Source of the DNA: Adineta vaga
Lineage: Eukaryota > Rotifera
Assembly (NCBI GenBank): GCA_021613535.1
Contig: CP075497.1
Location: 9,672,001-9,736,000 of the forward strand
Reading direction: 5' to 3'
DNA length: 64,000 nucleotides
Shown here: piece after piece, positions 12,303 to 23,585 of the stretch
Layout: each line of letters starts with the position of its first letter
Position numbering within the stretch: the stretch's first letter is position 1
The notes under the pieces: generated by a model
Told to the model about the DNA's origin: nothing
Seen by the model: the letters and a program-made list of their open reading frames with translations, nothing else
Databases searched by the model: none
Translations under genes and position numbers: made by a program

Positions 12303-14001
12303 ATGAGTGTTAGTCGAACACTTAGTTTAACTAGTAAACATAATCTATGGGTTATATCTCAAGCTTTTCGTTTAGCTTCAACCAAGTAAATAATTAAATA
12401 TTAATTCACTATAAAGATAAAAAAATGAGAATTAATTATTGTTTAGTGCATGGTGGTCAAATGTTGAAATGGGTCCACCTGATGCAATTCTTGGTGTTAC
12501 CGAAGCTTTTAAACGAGATACTAATCCTAAAAAAAGTATTTCCAAACAAACTTTCATTGATTATGTAAATTAAAATCCTTTTTCTTTTAAGTTAATTTGG
12601 GTGTCGGAGCATATCGTTCCGACGAAGGCAAACCATTTGTTCTTGAAAGTGTAAGAAAAGCTGAACAATTAATCGAAAAAGAAAATCTTGACAAAGAATA
12701 TGCACCTATTTCTGGTCTACCTGAATTTTGTCAAGCAAGTGCTAAATTAGCTTTTGGTGACAATTCAAGAGTTGTCAAAGATCAATTAGTAAGACAAAGA
12801 TAACAAATAATATCCTTTCTCTACTGATTCTTTGTTTTAGTTTGCAACTGTTCAAGGTATTAGTGGAACTGGTTCTCTTCGTATCGGAGCTGCTTTTCTT
12901 GTAAATAAATAATTCTAGTCCGTATGGTTCTTTTTATAGAATGAACGTTTTATTTATTTTAGGCAAAATTTTTCCCTGGTAATAAAGTTGTTTATTTACC
13001 GAATCCATCATGGGGTAATCATACACCAATTATGAAACATGCTGGACTTGATGTTAAATCTTATCGATATTATGATACAAAAACATGTGGTTTCGATTTT
13101 AATGGTGCAAAAGAAGATATTGAAAAGATTCCAGAAAATTCAATTATTCTTTTTCATGCTTGTGCTGTAAGTTATTTTGTTTTTATGTTCAAAAAGAGAA
13201 AAGACAGCGATCAATCGATTATCTTTAGCATAATCCAACAGGTGTTGATCCACGACCTGAACAATGGAAAGAATTATCTGCTATTGTTAAAAAACGAAAA
13301 TTACTTGTCTTTATGGATATGGCTTATCAAGGATTTGCTAGTGGAAATATTGATGATGATGCATTTGCTGTTCGACAATTTGTTGAAGATAAACACAACT
13401 TAGTTTTAGCACAATCCTATGCAAAAAACATGGGTAAATTTAGTGGTTTTCATTTTTTTTTGGTTTCTTAAGAAATAATTCATTACAGGTCTGTATGGTG
13501 AACGTGTTGGTGCTTTTACAGTTGTTTGTGAAGATAAGGAAGAAGTTGATCGAGTTATGTCTCAATTGAAAATTTTAATTCGTCCAATGTATTCAAATCC
13601 ACCAGTTCATGGTGCACGAATTGCAGCAAGAATTTTAAATCAACAAGATCTTCGTTCCTTATGGTTAAAAGAAGTTAAACAAATGGCTGATCGTATTATC
13701 ACAATGCGTCAACAATTAACAGATAATTTGAAAAAAAATGGATCTAAAAAGAATTGGCAACATATTACTGATCAAATCGGCATGTTTTGCTTTACTGGAC
13801 TTAATCCTCAACAAGTAAAAAAGATCCTTCTTTTTATTTACACAGATAATTCATAATTATGATCGTTTGTTTCTTTAGTCTGAACGATTAACCAAAGATT
13901 TTTCAGTTTATTTAACTAAAGATGGTCGTATTTCAATGGCTGGTGTCACATCGAAAAATAATGCCTATTTAGCAAATGCTATTCATGAAGTTACCAAATA
14001 A
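12303..14001 (+). CDS. GOT2: Aspartate aminotransferase, mitochondrial type
   Basis: PLP enzyme exchanging the amino group between aspartate and 2-oxoglutarate, part of the malate-aspartate shuttle. The first exon ([20 protein letters not shown], with Arg and Ser but no acid) looks like a mitochondrial presequence. Spliced pieces include [78 protein letters not shown] and [16 protein letters not shown]. The Lys of SYAKNMG is the PLP Schiff-base residue; GTGSLR and HNPTG are the usual cofactor contacts. About eight exons with introns near 50-70 nt. It ends VTKDxxx-like as [20 protein letters not shown]. Stop at 13999-14001, followed by an AATAAA signal near 14060. Length about 420, normal for the family. 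Confidence 0.93.
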
Positions 14002-14185
14002 ATTCTTGTAACAAGCGAAAAAAGAACAATATATCCTCTAGTTTTAGTGCAAAGAAGCAAATAAAATCCAAATCATCTTTTGAGAAAAAAAGATTTTTCT
14101 TTCTATTGATTTTATCTACTGATTTTTTTTTATAATCTTCGAAAGAAAAATAGATTCTTTTTTTAAAATCCCGGTATAATTTTAG

Positions 14186-14674
14186 ATGCTCTCAAATCGT
14201 CTAGTCAGACCATCATGTTTTCTCTTGTCGATAATTCGTTGTAATCATCGAACGAGTCCTTATCCAGATATAACACATCCTGAACAAGCAATTCATATTC
14301 CAGAAACTTATGAAGAAAAACTTGCTGTACCATTAGAACGACCACGTTTTGTCGATGAATATTCAACCGAAGGACCACCTTATGGACGTGTTTATGAAAA
14401 AATACCATTTAAATTTCGTGTAGAAAAAGGTCGAGCTTATTCATATTGTGCTTGTGGTTGGGCGCATACTCAACCATTTTGTGATGGAATGTGTAAACAT
14501 GTTTGGGGAAATCATGATGTTCGGCGAAATCCAAAATATCGACCAATTAAATATGTAGCAGAAGAAACAAAAGATGTATGGTGGTGTAATTGTAAACAAG
14601 CAAAAAAGAGACCATTCTGTGATGGAACACATAAACTAGATTTTGTACAAAAACAAAATGCTGTGAAAAATTAG
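14186..14674 (+). CDS. CISD3: CDGSH iron-sulfur domain protein, CISD3 type, mitochondrial
   Basis: Single-exon frame of 162 residues. Two CDGSH 2Fe-2S motifs are present: CACGWAHTQPFCDGMCK (about residues 92-108) and CNCKQAKKRPFCDGTHK (about 135-151). Each has the three Cys and the motif arrangement expected, though the first ends in CK where the family has HK, so its His ligand position is substituted. Tandem motifs and the absence of a TM helix place it with CISD3 (Miner2), which is soluble in the mitochondrial matrix, not with CISD1/2, which have one motif and an anchor. The N-terminus MLSNRLVRPSCFLLSIIR is basic and amphipathic, as for import. It starts 184 bases after the GOT2 stop, on the same strand; AATAAA follows at about 14700. 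Confidence 0.88.
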   Translation: MLSNRLVRPSCFLLSIIRCNHRTSPYPDITHPEQAIHIPETYEEKLAVPLERPRFVDEYSTEGPPYGRVYEKIPFKFRVEKGRAYSYCACGWAHTQPFCDGMCKHVWGNHDVRRNPKYRPIKYVAEETKDVWWCNCKQAKKRPFCDGTHKLDFVQKQNAVKN

Positions 14675-15181
14675 ACGAATGTTGTTTTTAGAAAAACGAA
14701 ATAAAATTGTTAGGATGCCGCCCAACTTACTTTTCTCTCTATTTCATTAATATTTTAAATTAAACTAAACGATAACAATTGATTCACACAGATAATTAAT
14801 AGAGCGGAACGAAAGGTGTTATTATCTAACAAAAATATTTCAGATCATTTTCGAACATTTTCCAGATGAATAGTTTTATATGACGAAATCAAGGTATACT
14901 GTATTCAATGTTTATGATAGCGAGTCAAAAGATAAGCTGATGAATGAGGTTGGGTGAAGGGTGTAGTTGATTAAAGTAAACCACCAAGAGACGTATATAG
15001 TCTTGAAATATTAACGTGCAGCAGCAGACTGAATTAATATTTTCCTTAGAAAATAAGTCGATCTAATTTCAAACTACGGTTTTCAAAGAAAAAGCAACGT
15101 CACTGTTCTGTATTATCATCATTAATCATACATATGTTAATAATATGTATATTGATTTTTATTCTTTTCTTTTCTTGCAAG
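14675..15181. other. Intergenic, nothing recognised
   Basis: About 500 bases downstream of CISD3 and upstream of the decayed exons. It ends in a pyrimidine-rich run and CAAG, which looks like a 3' splice site leading into the remnant at 15182. Confidence 0.4.
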
Positions 15182-15536
15182 CTAATTGCTATTTCGTTAG
15201 CATCGATGCAACGTGCTAAACAGATTATGTAACAAGTTACAGCGAACGAACAGTATGATCAATTTGATGACAATATTGCTGATGATGAGCTTTGTCGAGC
15301 AAATCGCTTTATATATTTTTCTTGAAAAAAAAATCTCATTATATATGTGTTTTCAGGCATGCAATGAACATGATGGATTATATAATGTATCACAATCTCA
15401 ATAACAAGAATTAAATAAATTTGAACAAACTGATAATTTCACACCAAATAGTATTAGTGGTTTAAAACGTAAACAGCTTGACGTCTCGACGACACCAAAT
15501 GAACAATGTACAATGATTAAAAAAACAGTAAAATGA
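15182..15536 (+). pseudogene. Decayed coding remnant with two in-frame TAA codons
   Basis: Two coding-looking stretches, each preceded by a good splice acceptor. From 15182 (after TTCTTGCAAG) the frame reads LIAISLASMQRAKQIM, TAA, QVTANEQYDQFDDNIADDEL. From 15357 (after TTTTCAG) it reads ACNEHDGLYNVSQSQ, TAA, QELNKFEQTDNFTPNSISG and on to KKTVK and a TGA at 15534-15536. The composition (acidic, Gln/Asn) is unlike the surrounding non-coding DNA. Each stop could have come from a single CAA to TAA change. Parent gene not recognised. It could also be the 3' end of an expressed non-coding transcript. Confidence 0.35.
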
Positions 15537-16440
15537 TAATCCTATCAGATTGATATGATATCCATCCTTTCCTCCTTTACGAAATAGTCGAATTAAGTAT
15601 TTTATAAACTATCTATCATTGAAATTAGAACGAAAACGATGATGAGGTAATACTGTATTTCTATCACGATTCATTTCTATTCGAAAATAAATTTATTCTA
15701 TTCAAACATTTGTTTTATATGAATATCAGTATTTCTTTTTCTTTTGTATCATATATATATATATGATTTCCGTTGAACATTGTTCTTATATTCATATCGT
15801 TAGATAAATATAAAGATGCTGATGAACTTTAATCCTCTACTCTTAACATATACATATATATATATCAGATATTTATTGACATGAGTATGCATGTGTGTCA
15901 ATTAGAAATCGATGAACAGTAATTTGATCTATGACAATAAACTATGTAGATCAATGTTGAAGAAAAGCAAACAAGGAAGTAATTTCAATGAAATGTTGTA
16001 TTGGATAAATATAAAAGCGAGAAGGAAAGAGTTCAATCAACCGAAACATCAAAGGGTGTCAATCGCGTGACAAAGAATAAAGGTAGTTTTACTACTAATT
16101 ATTCAAAACATTGAATGAATAATAACAAAAACACAAGAAATTAACAATAGCGTTTTGAAAGATTCATTCTATTCATATCATATGAGATCAATCGAACCAT
16201 TTAATTGCTTGTATTGATGAAGAAGAACAAAAACAATGAGACAAATGATGTAAATGTGTCAATAGTTAGTCACTCGTCTCAAGTGTTTCATTTTGAAATC
16301 GACAGGAAACGACCATATCTAGGTGTATTGATTGAAAAATAATAAGTGATTTAATGTTATTGAGATAAACAGAAAGTATAGAAGTCCAGTCTATTCTTTC
16401 AAGAGACTCGCTCACACAAGTATAAGTCTTTTCATTCGTG

Positions 16441-16468
16441 TATATATATATATATGTGTGTGTGTGTG
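16441..16468. repeat. TA/TG dinucleotide microsatellite
   Basis: A run of about seven TA units passes directly into about six TG units. Visible by eye; may be polymorphic. Confidence 0.85.
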
Positions 16469-18214
16469 CAAGAGCCACGCCGCATTGCTTTTGATCCTAT
16501 TGTTCATTCACGCGACTGTTGTATGATGACAAATACGCTCACGACGATTTCTCTAATGAGTATAAGCATATAAACATTCAATCCCAATGGATAGACAGCG
16601 CGACTCTATACATATTTATGGTACCCTTGAGCTGATGAGTATCGCATTTAGATATGTTGGCACCAAGATGTAAATTATACTTTCACAATAGAATGAATCA
16701 AATCTTTTGTTTTCTATTTATATATGTCTATTTATACATATTCAAGAACAAATGTCAAGTAACATGAATGTCCAGAGAGATATTGACACTCACACGCGTG
16801 TGTTCACATCTATACATTCAGGTAAAGTTAAGAAAAATGGTTCGTGAATGTGAGGATAAGATTTATAGCTCACACGAGAATGTCAAATGATGATCGTTGA
16901 CCAGACGAATTCTCCATCTGTTCAGGTAAATAGGTATTTTTCTTTCGTCTAAGATAAACGATTGCATACATGAGAACTTGTGATTTTTATTGCTCAGTAG
17001 ACATATAGACATACATATATGTTACTTTTAAATAAAGAAAATTTTTTCAAGAGGAAAGAAGTCTTTGACGTTCTATTCAATTTGTATTACTAACTTCCTG
17101 CCTTGGGCATTCATCTACTTTTTCCTTTATTAAAAAAGATGAAGATGAAGACGAAGGAAAAAAACGGAGAAAAAGGAACTGCTTTAAATAATGATCATTA
17201 ATAGGATTTCTTTTAATAAGATCGTTACGACAGGAGCTACGCTAGTACGTATATATATTCAATACACGAAATGATCATTATCATTTCAGTCTTTTATAAA
17301 CTAAGTATATTCATATATGTATTTATGTGTGAATTTCAAAATGATATCCATTCATTCGAAGATAAGTGAGATAGAGAATCTATTGAAACAGGTAGAGAAC
17401 AAGTACAGGTACATGCAGATGGTCATCTTTCCCTGTATAGTTAGTTTGGCCGGAAGTAAATGAAACAAGTGTCATATAGGACTAATTTATGGTTTCTCTC
17501 TTACACATACTCTCTCGTTTTCTTTCACATATTCATTGAGATGAACAATTTGATTAGAAGACCAAATCGATGTGACACATGGCGGAAATAACTGCTTCAT
17601 TTTCTTCTTTTTCTCTACCTGCGACAATCTAACTATCTACTAATTTTATATTGTTTTGTTAAAGTATCTATGTGTGAATATTGATCATCAAAAGATCGAT
17701 CTCTTTGTTATAAAATATCGAGTGAAGATCAATTGAAAGTGAAAGAACATTTTTATGATGTCATCTTTTCTCTATTGATCGACAGAATACAATCAATTGT
17801 AAAAATGAATCGATTTTTATGATTGAAAGACAGTGATGCGAAAAAATATATATATCTCTCTGATGTTTAACCGACATTTTTCTTCTTCTTCTTCTCCTCC
17901 TAGACAAAGATCAACTTTTCACCTGTTTTCCACGCTTTTATCGTTTTCAATATCTCTAAAGTCAATTAAATTGTCCGATACGGTTTATACACAGTTATCA
18001 TTGTGCCGAACTACATCTCAATAGTAAATGAAGCGAATGTAAAAGTGATTAATCTAATGAGGTTGAGGTCCATAGGCAAATGAAAGAGAGAACCAAATTA
18101 ATAACAAAAGAAAAAGAAAAAGGAAAACGAGAGGAGAAGAAGAAAAAGGTTCATTTTCTTCCCTTTGGCTGAACGATATACGAACAAGAGAAAAAGGAAC
18201 CAGCTTATACGTAC

Positions 18215-18262
18215 ACCTACAGAGAAAGTGAGAGAGAGAGACAGAGAAGAGAGAAGAGAAAG
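18215..18262. repeat. Purine (GA-rich) tract
   Basis: Almost pure A/G sequence with GAGAGAGA cores, part of a longer purine-rich stretch from about 18080. It could adopt non-B structure or act as a GAGA-type element; this is inference. Confidence 0.7.
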
Positions 18263-19206
18263 ATCAATTTCGCTTTCTCTCTTTTCCATTTATTTTTTGT
18301 GAACAAAAACACAGTTGTGACCATCATCGTTATACATCCCTGCTGTTTTGAATCTTTTTATTTCTATCTAACTCAAAATATCAATAAATCGATTTTCGAC
18401 GTCTAGGTGAGATATTGAACAATAATTAACAAGAAAATATCATTATTTTCTTTACATATACACAGGACATGAATTAGCTCATATGTGTCAGATACATACA
18501 TAGATGTAATTGTATTCCTGTCTATTCTTTTTCAAACTAAATATATACATAGAAAGAGATATGTATATATATATATCTGTACTCCCCTCTGGCTGAACCA
18601 CTTGAATGACAAAACAGTTGACGACGTAGAAGAAGCAATTTCTGTTCTCTGCTTTCAATTTTTACTTTGTGACGACTGATGTAACTACAGACTAGAAAAG
18701 GTAAGAAGCCGATGAACATCATCTCATCGTAGCAACGTCACATATTGAACGAAGTGTCGATTTCCATTTCAGCATCTCAATGTTAGTTAATGCTCGAGGA
18801 TTTCATTGTTTTACTTAACGTGATTAAACCTTGAAATGTTTTGTTTGTTAGTTCCTTTTCACAGGTAAATACGAAGCTTTTCCCATCTATTCAAAAAGCT
18901 GATAGAGAAATATTGTATCGAATCGAATAGAAAGACGGATCATTTATTGACTTTGGTATTATCGCACGTTGAGTATAAAAATTTTTTGATGGAGATAAAG
19001 CTAAAATGTTTCCGCATTTGTTGCTCTTTGATCACATTCGATCACGAAATGTCGATGAAGATGTGATAAAAGGACTAGAGAGGACAATTATGATGACAAC
19101 TTCATCTTCAATTATCGAATACACAGGCGTTATATTTATATGTGCGTGTCTCAATCAAACCAACTTTTTTCACATCTGTTTTAGATAAAACGACGACGAC
19201 GACGAA

Positions 19207-22200
19207 ATGCTCCTTTTACTTCTAATTATTCTTCCTTTAATATCTGCTAATAATAATAATACTTCAATTATTTATATTCATGAAGAACTTCCATCAAATA
19301 GTTTATTATTATCATCCATATCATCAACAAATAGTTTACAATGGTTACCATCATCTTATACATATCAAACATATTTTCGTTTAAATCAAAACCAATCATT
19401 GTCGACAACAGATCAGAGAATTGATCGCGAAGAATTTTGTGAAAAAAATCTTTGTAATTGTTCATATTGTTTATTGACATTGAATTTTTTACAAACTTTT
19501 GCAACGAATAATATTTCAATTCGAACAATACAAATTGTTATCGAAGGTAAATAAGTGTTCTTTAACAAATAATTTCGAATATTAAAAAGTCTTCTCTTTA
19601 GATATCAATGATCATTCTCCAGTATTTAGGCAATCATTGATTAAACTTCCAATTGCAGAAAATGTTCCTATAGGTTATGAAATTCCACTTGAATCAGCAA
19701 TAGATAATGATTATGGATCTTTATCAATTCAAAACTATGAATTACATCCATTAATTAACAATCCATTTCGTTTAATTAAAACTGGTAAACCTGTTTTGAG
19801 ACTCATTGAAGCATTAGACCGTGAAACAAAATCGAATTATTTATTACAATTAATTGCTTATGATGGTGGTTCACCACCTTTATCTGGTCAACAAAAAATT
19901 GAAATAATCGTTACTGAGTATGTGAAGAAATCGATGATTGAGTGATTTGATTTCTAAGATGTATTACTGTTTTTTTTCTTATTGGAAAATTTTAGTGTGA
20001 ATGATAATCCACCTGTTTTTGATCGATCGATCTATCAACGATCGATTCCTGAAAACGAAAAGATCGATTCAGTACTCTTACAAATTCATGCAAGTGATCG
20101 TGATGATGAAGAAAATGGACGTATTAGTTATTCAATTGATGATCCATCATCAACATTTCGTATCAATGAACAGACAGGAGAAATCTATTTACTTAAACCA
20201 TTAGATTATGAAAAGATACGTTCATATTCAATTTCAATCACAGGTTCGTTAACAATATCTTTTCTTCTTTCTTACAAACTAATCGGTCGTTTCTTTTTCC
20301 TTCTCTTCTATGTTCAGCTCGTGATCATGGTACACCCCAGCTGAATAATTATGCGCAATTAATAATCGATGTCACAGATGTCAATGATAATATTCCGAAA
20401 ATCTTGATCACTGAAATTAATGGTACTCGTCATGATCATAATCAACCAATTAGTTTATCAGAATGTACACCCAAAGGTAATATAATCTCGAATATAACAA
20501 TGATAATCGTATCAAACAAAAAAGTAAAAGAGACTGAACAATAAAACTTTCATCATCTAATCAACTTGTCAAGAATAGAATAAGAAGTGTATCGTTTCTT
20601 TTCGATTGAACTGTTGCTTTTTCTTCTCTTCATATCAGTCTGTATCTAACGAACGTTCTTCCAGTTGAAATAGTTCTCATATCGATAAATTAGACCTTTT
20701 GTCAAACATATGTTACATCGTCAGAAATATACCAACAGACAAATAGCCTATAGTGAATTGTTCAAAGTCATTCGATGTCAACATAATCATCGAAGCATAT
20801 GATAGATAAATATATTTTGTTATTTTAGGTACGTCTTTGTTTTATATCTATGTGACCGATGATGATTCTGGTGAAAATGGTCGTGTTAGTTGTACATTGA
20901 ATGATACACATTTTAGCTTAGTTTATTTAACGTTAAATGCATATTCATTACAAATCAGTGGTTTACCTGAACTTGATTATGAACGTGAACAATCATTAGA
21001 TATCGAATTAAAATGTACAGATTATGGTCTTCCAAGTTTATCAAAAACTGTTTTATTTCATATTGAATTAGAAGATTGTAATGACAATCCACCGGATATT
21101 ATATCACCATTGCCATTTAATGGAACAATGATGATTTCATATGAAACAACAATTGTTCCATTTGTGATTACACAATTTCATGTTGAAGATCGAGATCGTT
21201 TTCAACCCAATAAGTTTTCTTATTCATTTACAGTTACTCCATCATTAGATTTAAGTTTAACAAATAATGGAACATTAATTCTTTGTTCAATGCCATTTGC
21301 AATGGGTCTATATATGATCAATGTAACGGTTTCTGATATTGGAAATTTAACCAATTCAATTTCAATACCATTTAACATCTATTCTTTGAATGATACAACA
21401 ATATTGAAGAGATTTACTATGGAAAATACAAGTTTAATGTTGATATTTTCATTATTTTTGATAATTTTTATTGCTTCCATATTCATTGGTGTATGTTTTC
21501 TAATTGCATTTCTCTTACGAAGAAGAAGAAAATCACAACAACAACAACAACAACAACAATCAAAAGGGCGTTTGTGTTTATGTTGTTATTCATGTTTTAA
21601 TATTGATGAAAAATCGATTCGAAATTCTTCATGTGAAAGTATGAATAGTTCAAATGAACGTGCAGATTCATCACAAAAAACAACCATTGAAGTTCTTGAT
21701 GATGGACGCGTAAGTTTTGTTTTTCAACAGAGATTCATTTCTTTTTCTCTCACATGTCAATTGACACCTATAGATGAAATTCTATTGTATATTGTGAATA
21801 GACGATGAGAACAGATGCGCACGTTTGTATATGGATTAATGACTGTATGGTACATTGAGCTGAGCACTTTTTCTTGAGACACGATTAAACATCTTCTTAC
21901 CGCCTTTGTACTTTTCCTTTCGATAGAATTCATCCAATCGTATCTATGAATATGGAGTAAAACAAGCGAACGATTTAAGTTTAATCAATACTCGGAATAT
22001 TCATCATCAACGTGATTTCAATTATTCAGAAAAAGTAAGTTTTAGATTTGAAATCAATGTTTTTATTTCTGAATACTAAAGTATATTTGTCTTTCTATAG
22101 GTTGAACGATATTTAACTCATCTAAATCATGGAATTCTTGGTGTTGATACGACATTATCTGATGAAGGTGTTTATGGTTCATCAGATTTATCTTCAGATC

Positions 22201-22355
22201 AATTACATCAATTAAATATTCGTCCACCATCCATTGTATCAATTCCATCCTCACAACAACATTATCAAGATAGTTTAAAACGTTTTGAACAATTGTATTC
22301 TCTGGTTGAACATCGTCAACCAACAGCATTCACATCTGATAGTCTTTACGTATAA
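19207..22355 (+). CDS. Protocadherin-like cell adhesion receptor
   Basis: Type I membrane protein with extracellular cadherin repeats. A Leu-rich signal peptide starts it (MLLLLLIILPLISA). Calcium-binding linkers appear in order: DINDHSPVF, DVNDNPPVF, DVNDNIPK and DCNDNPPD, together with ASDRDDEENGRISYSI, LDREtk-type, LDYEK and LDYEREQSLDIELKC. This gives about five cadherin domains, the first and last degenerate. A TM helix (LMLIFSLFLIIFIASIFIGV, about 21433-21510) is followed by RRRRK, a polyQ run and a short cytoplasmic tail ending DSLYV. Exons are joined by short introns, plus one of about 350 nt at 20478-20828. The tail's terminal SLYV could be a PDZ ligand. It is shorter than most vertebrate protocadherins (six or seven repeats). 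AATAAA lies near 22433. Confidence 0.85.
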
Positions 22356-23585
22356 ACAGTCATTTTTTTCTGGCTAAAATTGTATTTGTATTTGTGTGTC
22401 TTTTGTACCATGATGATTTCTTTTTGTTTTGGAATAAAATATACAGCTTGTTGTCATAAATCAATTCAAGTAACTATCATACTGTGATTCGAAGTATGGA
22501 TATATAGAACAGTAGGTGGTCATTATTAGGACGGAGGAAAGGATAGATTAAGGTAGACAAGTGTGAAAACAAATACATGGCAATTGAATGAATGGATGAA
22601 TATCTAATAGGTCCTCTCCATTGAGAAATTTTGTTTTCAGAGAAAGAGAGAAGGAGGAGATCTAGGGGGGAAAATGATGATGATCATTTGTTAGAGATCA
22701 ACTTGATGGTTTTTTTATTTGATACTCGTCTATGAAACGCGACGATTGAATGTAAATGTTAAATGAAATGCAAATAATCACCTCGAGAAAGTGTGAATAA
22801 TTTTCAATAGGTATTATATTGTATAGCAACTTTAATTGGATCATAACATCGTGATATTTACGATAGAATAGCTATAAAATTCGCAGAATGAGAATTAACA
22901 AATAGCATGTCTATGGAAAGAAGTTAATACGATAATAAAAAAACTATCAAAGTAACAATGATTTTTGTTTCAATGTTTGTTTTAGGATATATTGGATAAG
23001 GAGCTTACTTTTATAACTATTTGCAACTGAAAATAAATTTGAGATGAAATGGACATCATTGAAACTTGATTTGAATACAATAGAAAGACTATTAAAATGA
23101 ATTCAAGTCACAATAGTTATTGCAATTTAGATGAAATTCAATGCCTTTTCTTATAACGAATTAATGATCGAATGATTGTATTGTATATTTTTTTGAAAGG
23201 AAGAGTATGTGTTTTCTAAGAGTAATTGAGAGATGTCGCTAGATCACTATAGATTCGACAAATGCGTTCTCTATTGATTAAAAGTTTTTTTATTTAAAAT
23301 AGGAAAAAAAAGATTAAAAATGAGACTTTTATAGAAAATCTACGATTTTCAATAAAAAAAATGATTGAAAGTCATGTTTTTAGTTTTACGTAAGAATGGT
23401 CGGAGGTCGAGTCAATGTATCATTAAAAATGGCTATAAAATATTCAATTTGATAATAGATTTCTTTCTTCTATCTATATGTATATGCTTTCAAATCGCAT
23501 TCGTTTTCGTAATTATTAATCAAGTATTTGTTTGAGTAGACTAGGCATTCTGTTTTTTTCTTAATTATCATCTGTTCGCGGTCTA
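22356..23585. other. Intergenic, nothing recognised
   Basis: About 1.2 kb between the protocadherin 3' end and the next start. AT-rich with a purine-rich patch at about 22638-22680. No coding signal seen. Confidence 0.5.

Larger units (their letters stand above)
15537..19206. other. Long gene-poor tract with simple repeats upstream of the protocadherin gene
   Basis: About 3.7 kb without a convincing gene, unusually long here. It holds (TA)n near 15752-15764, TATA/TGTG at 16441-16468, an AG-rich run at about 18090-18262 and several TATATA clusters. The open frames in it (16266-16478, 17833-18024, 18098-18289, 19006-19188) follow repeats and lack family features. It probably carries regulatory DNA for the gene starting at 19207. 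Confidence 0.45.

Noticed and set aside
18098-18289. Leu/Ser-rich and Phe-rich frame on the minus strand
   Set aside because: Reading of a purine-rich repeat; no signal of selection or family.
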